DNA from: Undaria pinnatifida
Taxonomy: Eukaryota; Sar; Phaeophyceae; Laminariales; Alariaceae
Reading direction: 5' to 3'
Assembly: GCA_012845835.1 (NCBI GenBank)
Contig: JABAKD010000009.1
Span: 8,707,413 to 8,771,412 of the forward strand
Length of the DNA: 64,000 nucleotides
Below, piece by piece: positions 24,470 through 37,300 of this stretch. The notes below the pieces were generated by a model. That model was not told where the DNA came from and did no database searches. It saw only the letters and a list, made by a program, of their open reading frames with translations. A program made the translations under genes and the position numbers. How positions within the stretch are numbered: the stretch's first letter is position 1; the number at the start of each line of letters is the position of its first letter.

Positions 24470-24891
24470 AGGAGGACCGGAAAATCGCAATCTAGTTCCC
24501 CGTAAACACGAGGAACGTGAAGTGGAGTTCGATGGAGAATTGGAGAAGATGCTAGGCGAAGATCGACTAGCGAGCAAGATCAAGGCCTCGGCCTACCCAG
24601 GTCAACGGGAAAAGCCGGGAAGTGGTGGATAAGAGGCTTTCAGCTGGTGCGCTTGATGGGAAATTCTAGCAAGTCCAGCAGTACTGATCTGGGACCTAAT
24701 GCGGAAAAGTGCGAGGCCCAGGGTCCCTACCCCCAAAGAGACGCCTTTCCCTGAAAATGGTAGACGCCACTCATTCGAGCCTTCGGGTAATTGAAACACG
24801 ACTAAGTGTGGGAAAAGGCCCTCAGTCTTACTCCAGTGTATCCGCAGCCCGGTTAGCACGGTATTCTTAGGAAGCCGTGCTGGGGGCGTGT

Positions 24892-24966
24892 TGCGGCGGA
24901 TTGCCATGACGCCACGTAAAATACGCAGCGGAATGCTGCCTAGGTCTGTACAACTCCAGTCAGTCT
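24892..24966 (+). repeat. Possible LTR fragment of the retroelement
   Basis: Matches 9249-9338. Begins TGTTGCGGCGGATTG, with the TG start usual for LTRs. Its place just past the retroelement's coding end fits a 3' LTR. The gap 24470-24891 holds nothing else that I recognise. Confidence 0.4.
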
Positions 24967-25134
24967 CTGGACATACAAGCCGCGGTCACAGGTGTCGTTC
25001 TTCCTCCCCCCTCCCCGGTTGTTGTCTTCAATATTTTTGGCGCATAGGGTTCAGCACCCACTGATCGTCGATTTTTATCGAGTGTTGCTAACTCACGCTC
25101 TCGTGCTTTCCGCAAGCCAATTAGTGCACAAGAC

Positions 25135-25325
25135 GAAAAATTATTCGAGTACGCACTCGGGGGAATTCGAACTCACGAAGCTGACCTGTACCAGGCTCGG
25201 GCATATAACCTGATACGCCACCGGGGCAGTGAGTATATAGAGCCGGTCGCCCCGGTGGTCTAGTGGGGTTACACTCGAATACACTAGCGTTGGTCCTTGA
25301 GTTAAATAACCACCGTTGTGAGCTT
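25135..25325. repeat. tRNA-like sequences in opposite orientations (SINE-like)
   Basis: On the minus strand, about 25238-25150 reads GCCCCGGTGGCGTATCAGG followed by a GAGTTCGAATTCC box, like a tRNA D-arm and T-arm. On the plus strand 25249-25300 begins GCCCCGGTGGTCTAGTGGGG, a related 5' half. Stems do not pair well enough for a functional tRNA. tRNA-derived SINE ends are a possible reading. Confidence 0.35.
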
Positions 25326-26727
25326 TGCTGGCTTTATTTATTTGCAGAAATAAATGAGGAACAAAGGATCAACTAACTGCTGAAATCTCCTAGCAGCGTG
25401 GGTAGGTACAAATCGACTCGAGTCGACGAGGGAAGAAAATGCTGAGTTCTTCTCGCGAAAAAAGTTAGGGCAGGTACCGTAGTGGGGAGGGGGGGCGGGA
25501 GCCCGCCATATGACCCCGGATCTAAGTTATCCTACTGGGAGGGCTCGAGAGTAATGCGAGCATCACAATAAATGGGATGGGAAAAAGAAAAGAAGTGAAG
25601 TGTATTACTGCTGCTGTAATAATACGATACCCAAGCAAGTTGCTCCGATCGACTCGATCTGGACTGACTGCTGTTGTATTATGCAATTGGTCCATGTACA
25701 ACTTTTCTAATCACACGCAGCGGACATTGTCAGTCACCTTACTGGCCCCGGATGCTTGATTGAGTAAAACTACCATAAGAAACGCACTCGACACGTTTCG
25801 TCGCCAGACTAAAGGGTCAGTCGGCGTGTGCTCGGATTTATCCGATCGAAATCTGATTAATGAAGCTCGGAATCGGATTCGCTTAAAAAACGGTAGCTGT
25901 TAATAGTAGTACATTGTTATGATTGTTAGTCTATATCGAACTCTTGGCATTTCCTTACATACTGTACGCGCAGACTATGTGTGTGGTGACTTTTTTTACT
26001 CTCCCAAGTATTGTGAATCGAACAATTCGAAGTGCTGCCCTGCCCTACCCGAAGCATGGGTGCCTGTGTATGCCGGCACCCATGCGGAACCCTTGTGATA
26101 ATTTGAACATGCTATGTATGACTCTGCGGCGATCATTTCCCAATTTCCTTTCCCCATTTATTCACGAATCGGAAACCAAGTTAAGTTCGTCTTGGCGCAA
26201 GTAACATGTCCCCTGGTGTACCCCGCAATATCCATACGACTATCATATATATCTAGGAAACCCGGGGGGTGCATCTACTGTAGGATGTCCCCTGGCGACC
26301 ACACACACAGCGATCGTTCAGTCCAAGATGCGGGGAGGTAGACGCAGAGACCTCAAACAACTGACTGTTGAAACGTCGAAACTGCCGGGGGTGATTACTA
26401 AAAAATCCCAATATCCCAACGAAATGAATGAGCCCTGTTATTATTGTAGCGGAGCTGACCCGGGCCACCCAACAACTGAACGTCGGCGGCTGATGATATC
26501 CTACCGTAAGCACCCGCAGCTTTCTTCCACGTATGGACGCGTTGCTGGTTAGACTGTAAATTAACGCACAACAACAAGTACCAACCTAGACTCGCTTTCA
26601 TGGGCCTGGACATTCCGCATTAGCGCGCCAGGAATATGGGGGAGAGTAAGGGGTGGTCTGCGTCCAGCTCGGGGCATGCCAACATGTATACCCCAGCGCT
26701 CTTTTTAGGCGAACCGCCGCCTTGAAG

Positions 26728-26945
26728 CCGACGCACAATCACCGCTTCCATTCCTAGATGCATGGGTCTACTCAGTCTGCTTCTGATTGTCTGCAAAGGA
26801 GCATATCAAGAAAAAAAGGTGCTGCACCGTGTCCACCACGTCAACGCAAATCGCTGCTTCCATTATAATATTTATGGTCTACGCCGATTGTCTGCAAAAG
26901 GAGATCGGCAAAAGAAGGTGCTGTACCGTGTCCACCACCTGCAGC
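26728..26945 (+). repeat. 101-bp tandem duplication
   Basis: Two diverged adjacent copies share CGCTTCCATT, GATTGTCTGCAAA.GGAG, AAGGTGCTG.ACCGTGTCC and ACCAC, with a period near 101 bp. Confidence 0.75.
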
Positions 26946-27136
26946 ACGCCCACTGCCCTTCTCGACGCAGGCTACCAATCAAAACTGCTGCGGGGGCAAC
27001 ACACCATGCTGAGAGCAGTGCCTGTGGTCGGAAACACACCACGATGCGGTCTTGGAATAAGGTATCCGCGCAGAAAGCAGCCAACCTTTTTCGGGTAATA
27101 GCACACCACTATAACATACTGGTACCTACTAGTCTA

Positions 27137-27162
27137 TACCACTGCTACTACTACTACTACTG

Positions 27163-27229
<67 letters not shown>
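27137..27229 (+). repeat. (TAC)n microsatellite
   Basis: About 30 nearly uninterrupted TAC triplets, giving a poly-Tyr frame. Likely to vary in length. Confidence 0.95.
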
Positions 27230-27823
27230 TAATATTCCCACTTCTACCACTTGACGTCTTGATGGCAATTGTTGTATAGTCGCGATCTACCGGTGCGCTT
27301 GCACTCTGTCACAAAAGAGTAGCAAACATGTATTGTAATTTTTCCACGAAATAACGCAAGCCTGAAAAACCAAATCATGGTACACGCGTTAAAAAAAAAA
27401 CTCCTCTGCTTGTAAGTAACGGAAGCCGTTCATAAGCACATTGATACAAGATGGGCATAAACGCCAAATATACTGTGCGTAACATCATAAAAGCATGAGA
27501 GGCCAATCCGGATATTGCATCGTCCCTCTCTTACGAGTACTGTACTCAGATTTCTATCACGAACTTCCGCGTGTCAACACACCCCCCAAAAAAAACAGTT
27601 GCGTAGTAAAAAGCCAGGTTGCAGCCGCAACAGACGTACACACCAAAAATGCATTACAGTAGTGGGCGCCCCGCTTTAAAAGCACCCACAACAAGAACAT
27701 TCAGTACTTGAGAGCGGTCAATTCCGCACGCCCCGCCATAGTAAAAGCCATACATTCCCACTACTGATAAGAGCAATGCGTAGTAAATAGATAGCGTCTG
27801 TTTCAGGCTGTCACAGGGTGCTC

Positions 27824-28072
27824 TTAAACCGGGGTAACCACTGGATGAATATCTCGGTCATCGAAACATGAAACAAGCGGACAATTTTCCGCCCACACCG
27901 CGTAAACCCTGTTGGTGCTGGCTGCGCGCACGCACAATTCCTGGGCCACACGCTCCACTCCCCATCCGCTACGCACACTAAGAAACGCGCAACTGAACTT
28001 AGCAAAATCACAAACCACGAACAACACACAAAAAAAGACTCCCGTCGCCTCACGGAAGTAAAAGGACGCCAT
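27824..28072 (-). CDS. Conserved small ORF downstream of copy A, one predicted membrane segment
   Basis: An 82-residue frame starting MASFYFREATGVFF, with a hydrophobic stretch (VFFCVLFVVCDFAKF). The equivalent place after copy B (56398-56640, plus) encodes a related sequence: S-F-x-Y-F-R-[DE], G-V-F, V-V-C-x-F-A, and later GWG/EWG-V...ELCV/EMCV and AAS/AAR. Differences respect codons over the first 35 residues, which suggests coding constraint. It could be a separate small gene or an extra 3' exon of the SDR gene: exon 10 ends in a TAG embedded in a GTAGGT donor. The phases I tried did not join cleanly, so the relation is open. No family recognised. Confidence 0.4.
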   Translation of the reverse strand: MASFYFREATGVFFCVLFVVCDFAKFSCAFLSVRSGWGVERVAQELCVRAASTNRVYAVWAENCPLVSCFDDRDIHPVVTPV

Positions 28073-28110
28073 CCCCCCTATACCTAGGTGCCCCCCCCCC
28101 CCGCCCAGCC

Positions 28111-28250
28111 ATGGAAGAAACGTAATGAGCGCCTAGTTGTTGGAGGCGTCTCTAAAAGGAGTAGAAATGGTGCTCCGCCTCGAGAGGGGTGTGTGGTCAA
28201 TGGTCACATGGCTTATCGCCTGCAACAAACGAGTACGCCCCCCCCGTCCC
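28111..28250 (+). repeat. Dispersed repeat R3, copy 1
   Basis: About 140 bp from ATGGAAGAAACGTAATGAGC to GAGTACGCCCCCCC. It is also found at 50473-50610 (same orientation) and 36436-36555 (inverted), with shared GGTGCTCCG.CTCGA and GGTCA.ATG blocks. Confidence 0.85.
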
Positions 28251-28308
28251 CTGGAACCCACAGTAAGCAGATTGGAGTCATACCTCATGCCCGACGTGTA
28301 AAATATAC

Positions 28309-31300
28309 CTACTTCAAATGTTGCATCGCCAAGCACGTGGACGGGTATCCGATGATGGTTGTCTGGATAAACCAGAGCGGGGCGGTGTCCTTGTGCCCGG
28401 CCCGATGGGCAAGAGTATAGGCGTACAACCCTTCCACCACGTGTAACAGCCAGAGAAGAACGGCGACCGTGCGCGCGATAACCAACCGCCGACAGATGAC
28501 CAGGTGGATGTACAAAGCTTGACGGAAGCAGCGCCAATATTGCGAGATAGAGAGGCAACGGAGCGTGGGGGGCAGGGGGGCGGGAGGGGTGTGTTCATGC
28601 GCGTTGGGGGGGGTGCCGAACAAAAAAGTGGCGGGAGGAAAGGCAAGCGTAGGGAAGGGGGTGGAAGGGAGATGAGCGGAGTCTCGCCGTAAACACTTGC
28701 AATGACTCGGCTAGTCCTTGAACGAGGAGAAAGAAGGCAAAACAAAAAAGAGTACCAGGAAAACCGGAACGACTACGCGTGAACGCGCTCCCCGAGCAAA
28801 GGCCAATAAGTCTAAAGGGCGTGGCCAACGTCGCCATAAAACCATACGGCTGCATTCCACCAAGGCCTCTTGTCACACGACTTCGCCGCCGGGGGCGATA
28901 ACAGTAATCTCGAGGCCGAAGTTGCAACGCTGTTCATGTTCCCATCGCCCTCCCCGCCCCCCGCCCCCCCAAACGCACTAAACGCCCCGCCATGTTCAAA
29001 CGGAAGGCTGCAACATGTAATGCATGGAAAATAACCATCAGACGGACGTCCGACACTAAAATCAATCAGCACCGAGCACCATCAAAACGCAAAGGTCAAA
29101 TCCCGAAAACACACCCACCCATCACCTTCACACGAAAATAAATATATTGCAAACAGACGCACACACTAAACCATCCCCAGCAAAGCCGGCTGAAAACCAT
29201 AACTCAAGCATCTAAAAACAAAGCGGAGGCAGCTGCGAGCGTCGCACTTCCCTTCCAAGGCAACGCCGCGGCGTCTTGAAATCCTTCCAACACGGCAAAA
29301 ACCGTCCCACACTAATACCAAGTAGTGTCCCCGTCCGAAAAAAATACGGTGAAGTTCTAGAAAATGGCAAACGCACTATTAATAGCTTTTTTGGACCAAA
29401 AAAAAAAGTAGGTGCAGTTTTATAAAGATTATACTTACAAGCTTTTTGCACTGGCGCCAAGAACCCGGGACACATGCCCTCGAAGCCAGCAATGGCTAGG
29501 AACCACAGGTAAAAAGGGATGACGATCCAGTAGCCGAGACCCGGGGTTAGGATGGTGTGTCGTCCCCATCCGTCCTCCTTCAGCTCCTTCACGGTGCTTA
29601 CCAAGGCCGCGCCCGGATCGACGCTATCATTTGTTCGTCGACGGGCGGAGGGGGGTGAGGGAGGGGGGTGGGGGATGGGGAGGGGCTGTGAGGGGAGGTG
29701 GGTGGGAAGGGGTGAGCATGGAGGTAGAGGTGGGGATGGGGCGGGGGTGGGCGGAGGGAGCAAGGGGCCGCGGATTCGACATGAGCAGTGAGCCCAAAAG
29801 CACGAGGGTGCAATCCAGCCGCGCCACAAGACGCACAATTACTTAGTAGAACCAATTGCTAGCTTAACATGTGTAGCCTAGATGAGTAGAGCCTGCAAAA
29901 TAGGGCTCTGTGCCCCGTGTATCGCCTGCAAAATAGGACTCTGTGCCCCGTGTATCATCGCTTGCCCCCCCCCCCCCCCCCGATGGATGCAGTGTGTGTT
30001 CTGAGCAGCGTGCAGCAAATGGCACAGGGGCACAGTACCGTCTCCTCAACCGCCGCCGCCGTTTTCGCCCCCGCTGCCCATCACCGCTATCCTATATCAA
30101 CGTGTTCCGCGAGGCCGCGTTTCAGCGCACACACTCTACTTTCTGTAGGCCCGGCCGGCTTGCGAGTGATCCATTCAGCACGATTAGCGACCAAACATCA
30201 CCGTCAACACCAATGAGTTTGTTTTACCGTTTTACAAAAAAGCAGCCATGCTGTACCGAACAGGAGCACTCGGTTTTTCGAAACGACAACTTCCGGTGCT
30301 GCGGTACATCGCGGAATATGGTCAGCAGTATGCCTCACCCATGGTTATATACATGCACGACGTTTCATGGGACGGGTCACTTCTCGCGAGTCAGAACGGG
30401 TCGGGGCGCCTCAACCCAACTCGTGAAATTTGATCACCTCCTGACTCTACCCGTGAGTCATCCCACGGCAGAGGTGCAGCTGAATTTCCTGATCTCTCAT
30501 GAGGAGCTCCATATCTCACCCGAGGCATAACTTCGAAGGCATTCGATCGCACGACCGGACCAAAAATTATACCAGGTAGGCCCTAGTCCTGAAACAAGCA
30601 CGCCTGTAAAAGGATCAGATTAACCAGGAGTTTCCTCAATGGAAGAGCTCAACTGGCCAGAAAAAACATTTGACCCAAAACGTACAACCCCTATATACCG
30701 TGGGGTGACTCCCGTAGGATTTCGAGCACCCCTGACCCGACGTGACTTGACCCGCGAGACTGGGACAACCTCCAGACCCGACCCGCTCGCTGGTTGGGAC
30801 ATGCGCGACCCACGAAAAGCCCTGAATATATGCCCCGCTTGCTCACATCGGTTCGTATCCCAGGTCGGCTTGGATTCGGGCGATGCTTAACGTCCGGTTC
30901 TCGGTGAGCGTCCGGACTTCTTTGCGCGTCAACAGGGGTGTTCCGGTCAACCCTACCTGGAACATGGCGTCGACATATCGAGGGAATTGGTGACGACGAT
31001 CACCTCACGGGGCAACTTCGATGGACACAACACTTGCGTGCATTTTTTGCTACATACGCGAAGGGAGGAAGGAGGAACTACACCCCCCCCGCCCCTCGAC
31101 CATAACAGCAACAGCTCGGTGCAATGCAGATTCTGGGATTCCTTTTTTTTCCCCAATGAGCCTTGAAATAAGCTCGGGTCGTTTTTACAGATGTTTTATT
31201 CTTGGACGATATACTACTCCCATGGACATCAACAACAAATTATCACCATTCAATAACAACAATAATGGTGGCTACTACACGTACGTACTCAATTCCAAGG

Positions 31301-34300
31301 CAGTAAAGTGTTACATGATTCATAAGATGTCACTGCTAATAGCAATCTATCAAGTACAACAGAGAGTAACTCACTATTTTGTGAAACTAGTCTAACGAAG
31401 TCAACTGTGAGTTCGACAAATATACTGGGTCGATACTCATCTTTGCCAGCTGAGTGATACACCGGCTTATATGTTCAACGAAGTATGCTGCAAAACATCG
31501 AACGCATCCCAACGATTATGGAGTACTTCCCCAGGCAGAGGAGCCCCGTCAGCGCGAAAACGTGTTTTTCGTCTACTGCTGGAACCTCTTTCGTGGCACG
31601 CAACACCCACTCACAGCCCTCCTAACCTTGCATGCCAGCTCGGCCACCCCCGCCGCCGCAAGCGCGACTATCTTCGGCACCCGAACAATCTTCGAGGTCG
31701 AAAATTCTGCGGCGACAGGACACACGCGAAACAAAGGAAGCGCGAGCAAAAAGAGAGAACCGGGTGGCGACAGAATATAAAAAAAGGCACCGGCATTATC
31801 GAGAGAAATTAACGACACACCCGAAGAAAAAAGCAAATAATCAGAGAGTGCGCTCGCTCAACCCAGTAGTTAATTGTATCGCGTTTGCGAATTACAGGTG
31901 CCTGGTAGGCTGTAAATACCGGTAGGATTCTATCGAAGCGCTCGTCGGCGCGAACAGGCACAACATCTGTACGCCGCGAGAGCGAGCTCTTCGCGCAGAT
32001 TCGGCGTGTCGAACGCTCACGTAGAAAAAATGCCACGGGCCGGGCACGCGCCCTCAAAGCTGCCGACGGTGTTAGGGATGCAATGACGACAAATCTCGCC
32101 GTGCTCGATCAATCGAGACGGCGGCGCGACCCCACCGAACCTATTACACATATACAGATGCAACGACGGGAAACGTCGATTTGCTCGATCAAACAACAAG
32201 AACGCGACCAAGCCACGCCAACACCTGTCTCCTTCAGATATCTACAACCCATCCCGGCAGCCAGTTGCCGGAAGAGTATGCTTGTACGTATTATCTAAAC
32301 ATGTTGAGGCTTACTGCTGTAGGTATAGGTTCCACCGCATTATCATCTCAGGTTGCGCCGCATTTTTGTGCGTAACGCATCTACCGCATACCCACGAGCA
32401 CAGAGTTAAACGTCGGATATTCTTGCTCCGCTCTTCGTCTGCCTTCCCTGCGACCCTTTCTTTGGTTGCGACGCCTGTAGCTCAACCAAGAGGCTCTACT
32501 GCATTGACACAGGACGAGCGTATTGCCGGCATCACCAAGTTTAACGTGTATGAAGCGAAGTGAAGTGAAGGAAGGCATAGTCTAAAGATACCGTGCTTCA
32601 ACCCCACCAGAACTGCACTCACGTTTTTGGGGACAAAATACTTGGAATTAGTATAGTTTTTTTTTTCCGTGCCTTGAAAGGGCTAACAAGCATCAAGTCC
32701 TACTCTGTTGAAAGCTGCACCTGTGGCATCACCCACACATGCGCAGACACCTGTTCTGCTGCAGCCCTTGCAAGCGTCCCTGCTGGCAGCTATACACAGG
32801 TACCATGCAGATCCAAATATTGTCGACATCCTCAAGCCTGCTTCAATACAGACAAACAGCCCGCCCAAATCATACAACATCCCGTTCCGGCAGCCAGATC
32901 GCCAAAGTCGACGCACCAACGTGGATAAACAGCCACACCCAATCGTCGAAAGGCAATTAACCTACCGAGGCCATCGAGAACGCCGTCCGCAAATGCCTGC
33001 AGATTGCACGGCCGGCCGTCCGTGACAAAGTACGCCTGCCCCGAGCACGCGGGGGCGTGCGTGACCCACTCCCCCCCCTCGGCCTGCGCATTCGCGACAC
33101 CCTCCATGAGCTTGTTGCCCGCCAGCACCTGTGCCTCTACCTTCACTCAAAGATGATGAACGGAAACGGCGGGGGATATTGCATCATTATTCGCGTTTTT
33201 TTAACGAGGAACTTGTGTTTTTCTCGTCATTTATTTTTTTATCCTCCGGCGGATGGGGGAAGATTGAACTTTTTCTCGCGTTTTTTTTCAAGGTACAGTA
33301 TAAGGACACCTAAACAGAAACGAAGGTAAAAATAAAGGCAGGCTGATGTTTGCAGAAGATACGGGAGCCGTTACACCAAAGTCAGTATATACAACACACC
33401 CAATCCCAAACAAGAAACCCAGCACCCGTCAGTATTTCTAATTTTCGTCAGGTGACCTGTGCTGTAGTCTGCATCGTCCGCTATGTCCACGAGAATACAT
33501 GTATCTACATCAGGGTGGCATTAAGTGTCAGGAAGGCCGTACGAAGCCTACGCTATCGAATGACTCGTCAAAACCGCGCAGAAACGGACCGTTGTCGCCG
33601 ACTAGAAGCCTCTGACCAGACCCACCACAAACCACAGCGCAAGGAACGCGCAGTCAACTGTTACACCTCCCGCAACCGGAGCCAAGAGACGGCACAGCCA
33701 AGGTTTCACCCAAAACGATAACTAGAGCAAAGAAAAGGAAGGGGGTGTTCACGCGCAAGACGCACCAAATTGTCCACGTATACCATGTCGGACTGGACGT
33801 TATCGCACCCAAGGGCAACGCGGTTCAGCCCCCACCCTATCCATCCCAGCACGCGCCGCAACGGTCTGGCCAAGGGGTGCATGACGGCGACAAAAAACGT
33901 TCGAGTCTGGGCGCAATGACTGCACCGAATGTATCTGGTAAGCAGCAAACAAATACAGGCCGAGCACAACCCTTTGGAAAACGGCGTACGGCACAGGCAG
34001 CGGAGCGCGATCCATTGAAACCCGGCGTACGGCGCAAGCAAAACGGGGGTGCAGCAGGTCCACCGCGAGAAACGCAGACGAGGTATCGAGACAGAGCAGA
34101 TGCTGCCACATTCAGACAACAAGCGAATTTATACCCTCAGGTCCTTGTTTTCCATCATGTTACCCCAACGACGGACCAGAGACAAGAGTTACTCGCGCCG
34201 AATGGGAGAATAACGCTGCTTACTTGTATCCCTTCGTTCCGTAGATAGCGACTGGGCGCAGAGCGCAGGTGTATAAGCACGACGTTCCTCCGAAGGTTTG

Positions 34301-37300
34301 CGTCCCGCTGCGGTGTCGCGGCGGCCCCCGAGACCGAGAAAACACGCGACCCCGAGGCAGAAACAAGCGCGATTTTTTTTTCACGCAGAAAAACGGTGCA
34401 GAAACGAGAGGGGTGGGGACAGGAAAGGGCGGGTTGGGAGGAACCTTGTTGTTATTAATAGTTCTAAATACATGGTCACAACTTGAGGAGTACACACACC
34501 CGCCCACATGCGTTTGCTCGTACACATCGTGTCCCGCAAAACCCGTTTGCTGCGGTATAGACATTGACGGGGCGGCCTTCGAAGACTACGCCGGCCAAAA
34601 AACGGCGGGCCGCGTGTTATCGAACCCCGTCTGGATGAAAGCATGGACGCCTTCGCCGTCATCGCCACGGCAAGCGCGGGCGTGGCCGAGCTCGGCTTGG
34701 CTTGCGCCCACACGCTACAGAAAAACACACGCCATCAGCGACACCACAACCGATGTACATAACATATACCAGGTATATTGCACTTTGCAAAGTTGAGCGT
34801 AGTATCGACCACTCAACCCGTCAAATCCACAGCTGACATACTCGAACTTTACGAAACGTGTACGTACGCGACGGAGACATTATCGCTAGAGGACAACGAA
34901 GGAAAAAAAAAAAAAAAACGACGCAAAAAAACAAGCAACCTCGAGGTGCACCGAAGGTATCGACGAGTCTCTTGCCTGGCGTTGAGGGCCACGGCTTCCG
35001 CCGAGGCGATGGCGTGTGCCGTTTCATCCTCCTGGCTGGTCACAAAAGGCACGTTTTCATCCGAGAGGTCGAGCCCGTTTCTGCTCGACACGACCTTGGA
35101 CGAGCTGATGAAGACGAAGGCGCCGACCCCGGACTCCTGGCAGCATTGCACCACCCTGTTCACGGCTAGCGGTACATTCACGTCGAGGATGAGGTGCGTG
35201 GGTGGGTGAGTAGGTGGGTGAGTGGGACAGTGGGTGGACGGGAAGATGTGTGGGTGGGTTGGTGTTATGGGCGAAGCAGATCGAGGCGAGAGTCCAACAC
35301 AAGTGGTGCGAGAGGCACGGTGTGGGCAGGGACGGGGCGGGTGACTTGGATTGTCCCACATTTCACGGAATGCTCTATGGTCCAAGGATGTACGTGTCAA
35401 CCCCACCGTCGCTTGGACGACAAGACTACTGTAACAACTACGTAGAATCCTGCTACACCTGCTACATACAGCTGTGTATAACAATAGTGCCCCCTTGTAC
35501 TACGTGGTGGGCCTCCGTGCGGCGGCCAACATGCAGGGCCATGTTACCACACACTCACTGCGTCGATATTTAGACTGCCCCCCCCCGCTTGAAGCGGATG
35601 GACAACCGCACTTAAAATATGCGGGTGGTGTATTGCGTTGCATGGGAGGCATACTACCGATATGCGTGAGAGCAACAGATGCCACAACAGCGTACGAAAT
35701 ACGTACTCGTGGGTCAAGCTTCTACATTTTTTGGTTGGCGTTGCTTACCGGCGCTAGAATGAGATACAGCAGTATACATACGAGACTAACAAATTGCGCG
35801 ACGTACCAAGTATGGCTGGTGCAGGCACGCAGATCACACGGCAACTACTGTACCACAGACGAACCAACACACGTACGACTCGTACATCAATTGCACATTG
35901 CTCGCAAAAAGACAGGTTGCGCTTGCTCGCTATAATAAACACAGGTGTACTGTACACCCAAACGTAGACACAGCGCGACTACTCGTGCAGTACAGGAAAC
36001 CTACAATAACAAGATAACCACCAAATTCAGTGCTGGGTTTCTTACTCGGGAGAGGGTTCGTTTTACATGAAACGTCAATATAGCAGCCCCGTAACGTATT
36101 ACTTTCCTGTAAAAGTCGACCTGCTGTTCTGGCAACCCTGATTCTTATCAGGTGCCCTGTACCACTGTATACAAGGCACAACCTCCAGGCTCAACCTCCA
36201 GGCTCGGCGCATTTTCAACCAAAAGCCGACAAACAAGAACGAGCACGGAAAACAGCACATGTGCCAGGTGATAAGTGACACGCACCTGCCCTGAAGTCTT
36301 GCAGGTCGCTCGCGTCCGGCGAATCCGGAAGCTCGATGGCGGACAGCAAGTACACGATGTCCGCGCCTCTGCAAATCTGCACCGCAGACAGACAGCAGAA
36401 GGAGTTCAGGTTTTCGACAGACAGGGGGGGGCATGTTAAGGGGGGGGTACTCATTTGTTGCTTGCCCCGTAGTCATTTGACCATTGAACACGCACCCCTT
36501 TCGAGACAGAGCACCGTTCCTACTCCTATTAGAGACACCTCCAACATTTGGGCGTTCTCGAACAGGGAGAGACAAATGTGAAAATGAAAGCGAAAAGAGC
36601 ACGAGAAACGTGGCACCTACAGGAAGAGAGGTATAGAGTACAGAGAATACTAAGCTCACACATTACGAGACACCTGCAGAAACAACTAACCTAATGTCCA
36701 GAGTGGTCGTTAAAACAAAAAAAGAATATTAGTCGAGGAGGGCAAAAATAATACAAAAATAATAAAACTAGATACAATTAAAAAAAAATCACTTTTGGTC
36801 GTTTTCACGGCTTTTTTTGTTTATTTTTCATTTTTTAATAAAATCGTTTGGGGTTGTTGTTTTCGCTGTAGTTGCAAGAGCTTATTACACTATACCTGGT
36901 TACATCTGCTAGGAACGCCTGTGTTCTCACTTTTCAACTTGCGACACCCCCGCAATTTGAAGCCAATGACATCCCGCAGGGGAACCTTGTACCAGGTATA
37001 TAAAATAAGAAACAGGGCAACAAGAAAGGGAGGCTGATACTTGCAGGTATAAAATAAATCCGGGAGTCGTCATACTGAAGTTAACAATGTATAACGCACC
37101 CTCTCCCAAAATGAGAAACTCAGCCTGGGGCAGTATTTCTGTTTCCTACTTGGTGTCCTGTGCTGTAGGGGAAGAGGCTGAGGGCAATCGCATTAAAAGG
37201 GGCGGTGCGGCAGAAGTGCAATTTTTTCAGGGCTTTTCACGGGTCAGGGGGGTTTTTTAAAGTCGCGGGTCGGGTCCGGTCGGGTCATTGGGTCGGGTCG

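Larger units (their letters stand above)
24967..27820. other. Intergenic, repeats only
   Basis: Apart from the tRNA-like sequences, the 101-bp duplication and the TAC microsatellite listed separately, I see no coding region with family features in this stretch. Short open frames near 26.3 kb lack support. Confidence 0.45.

Noticed and set aside
25135-25325. Functional tRNA genes
   Set aside because: D-arm and T-arm boxes are recognisable but acceptor and T stems do not pair. Kept only as tRNA-like repeats.
29212-29838. Single 208-codon minus-strand ORF as one gene
   Set aside because: Only 29623-29439 is conserved with copies B and C. The rest is the intron 8 polypyrimidine tract upstream and intron 9 downstream.
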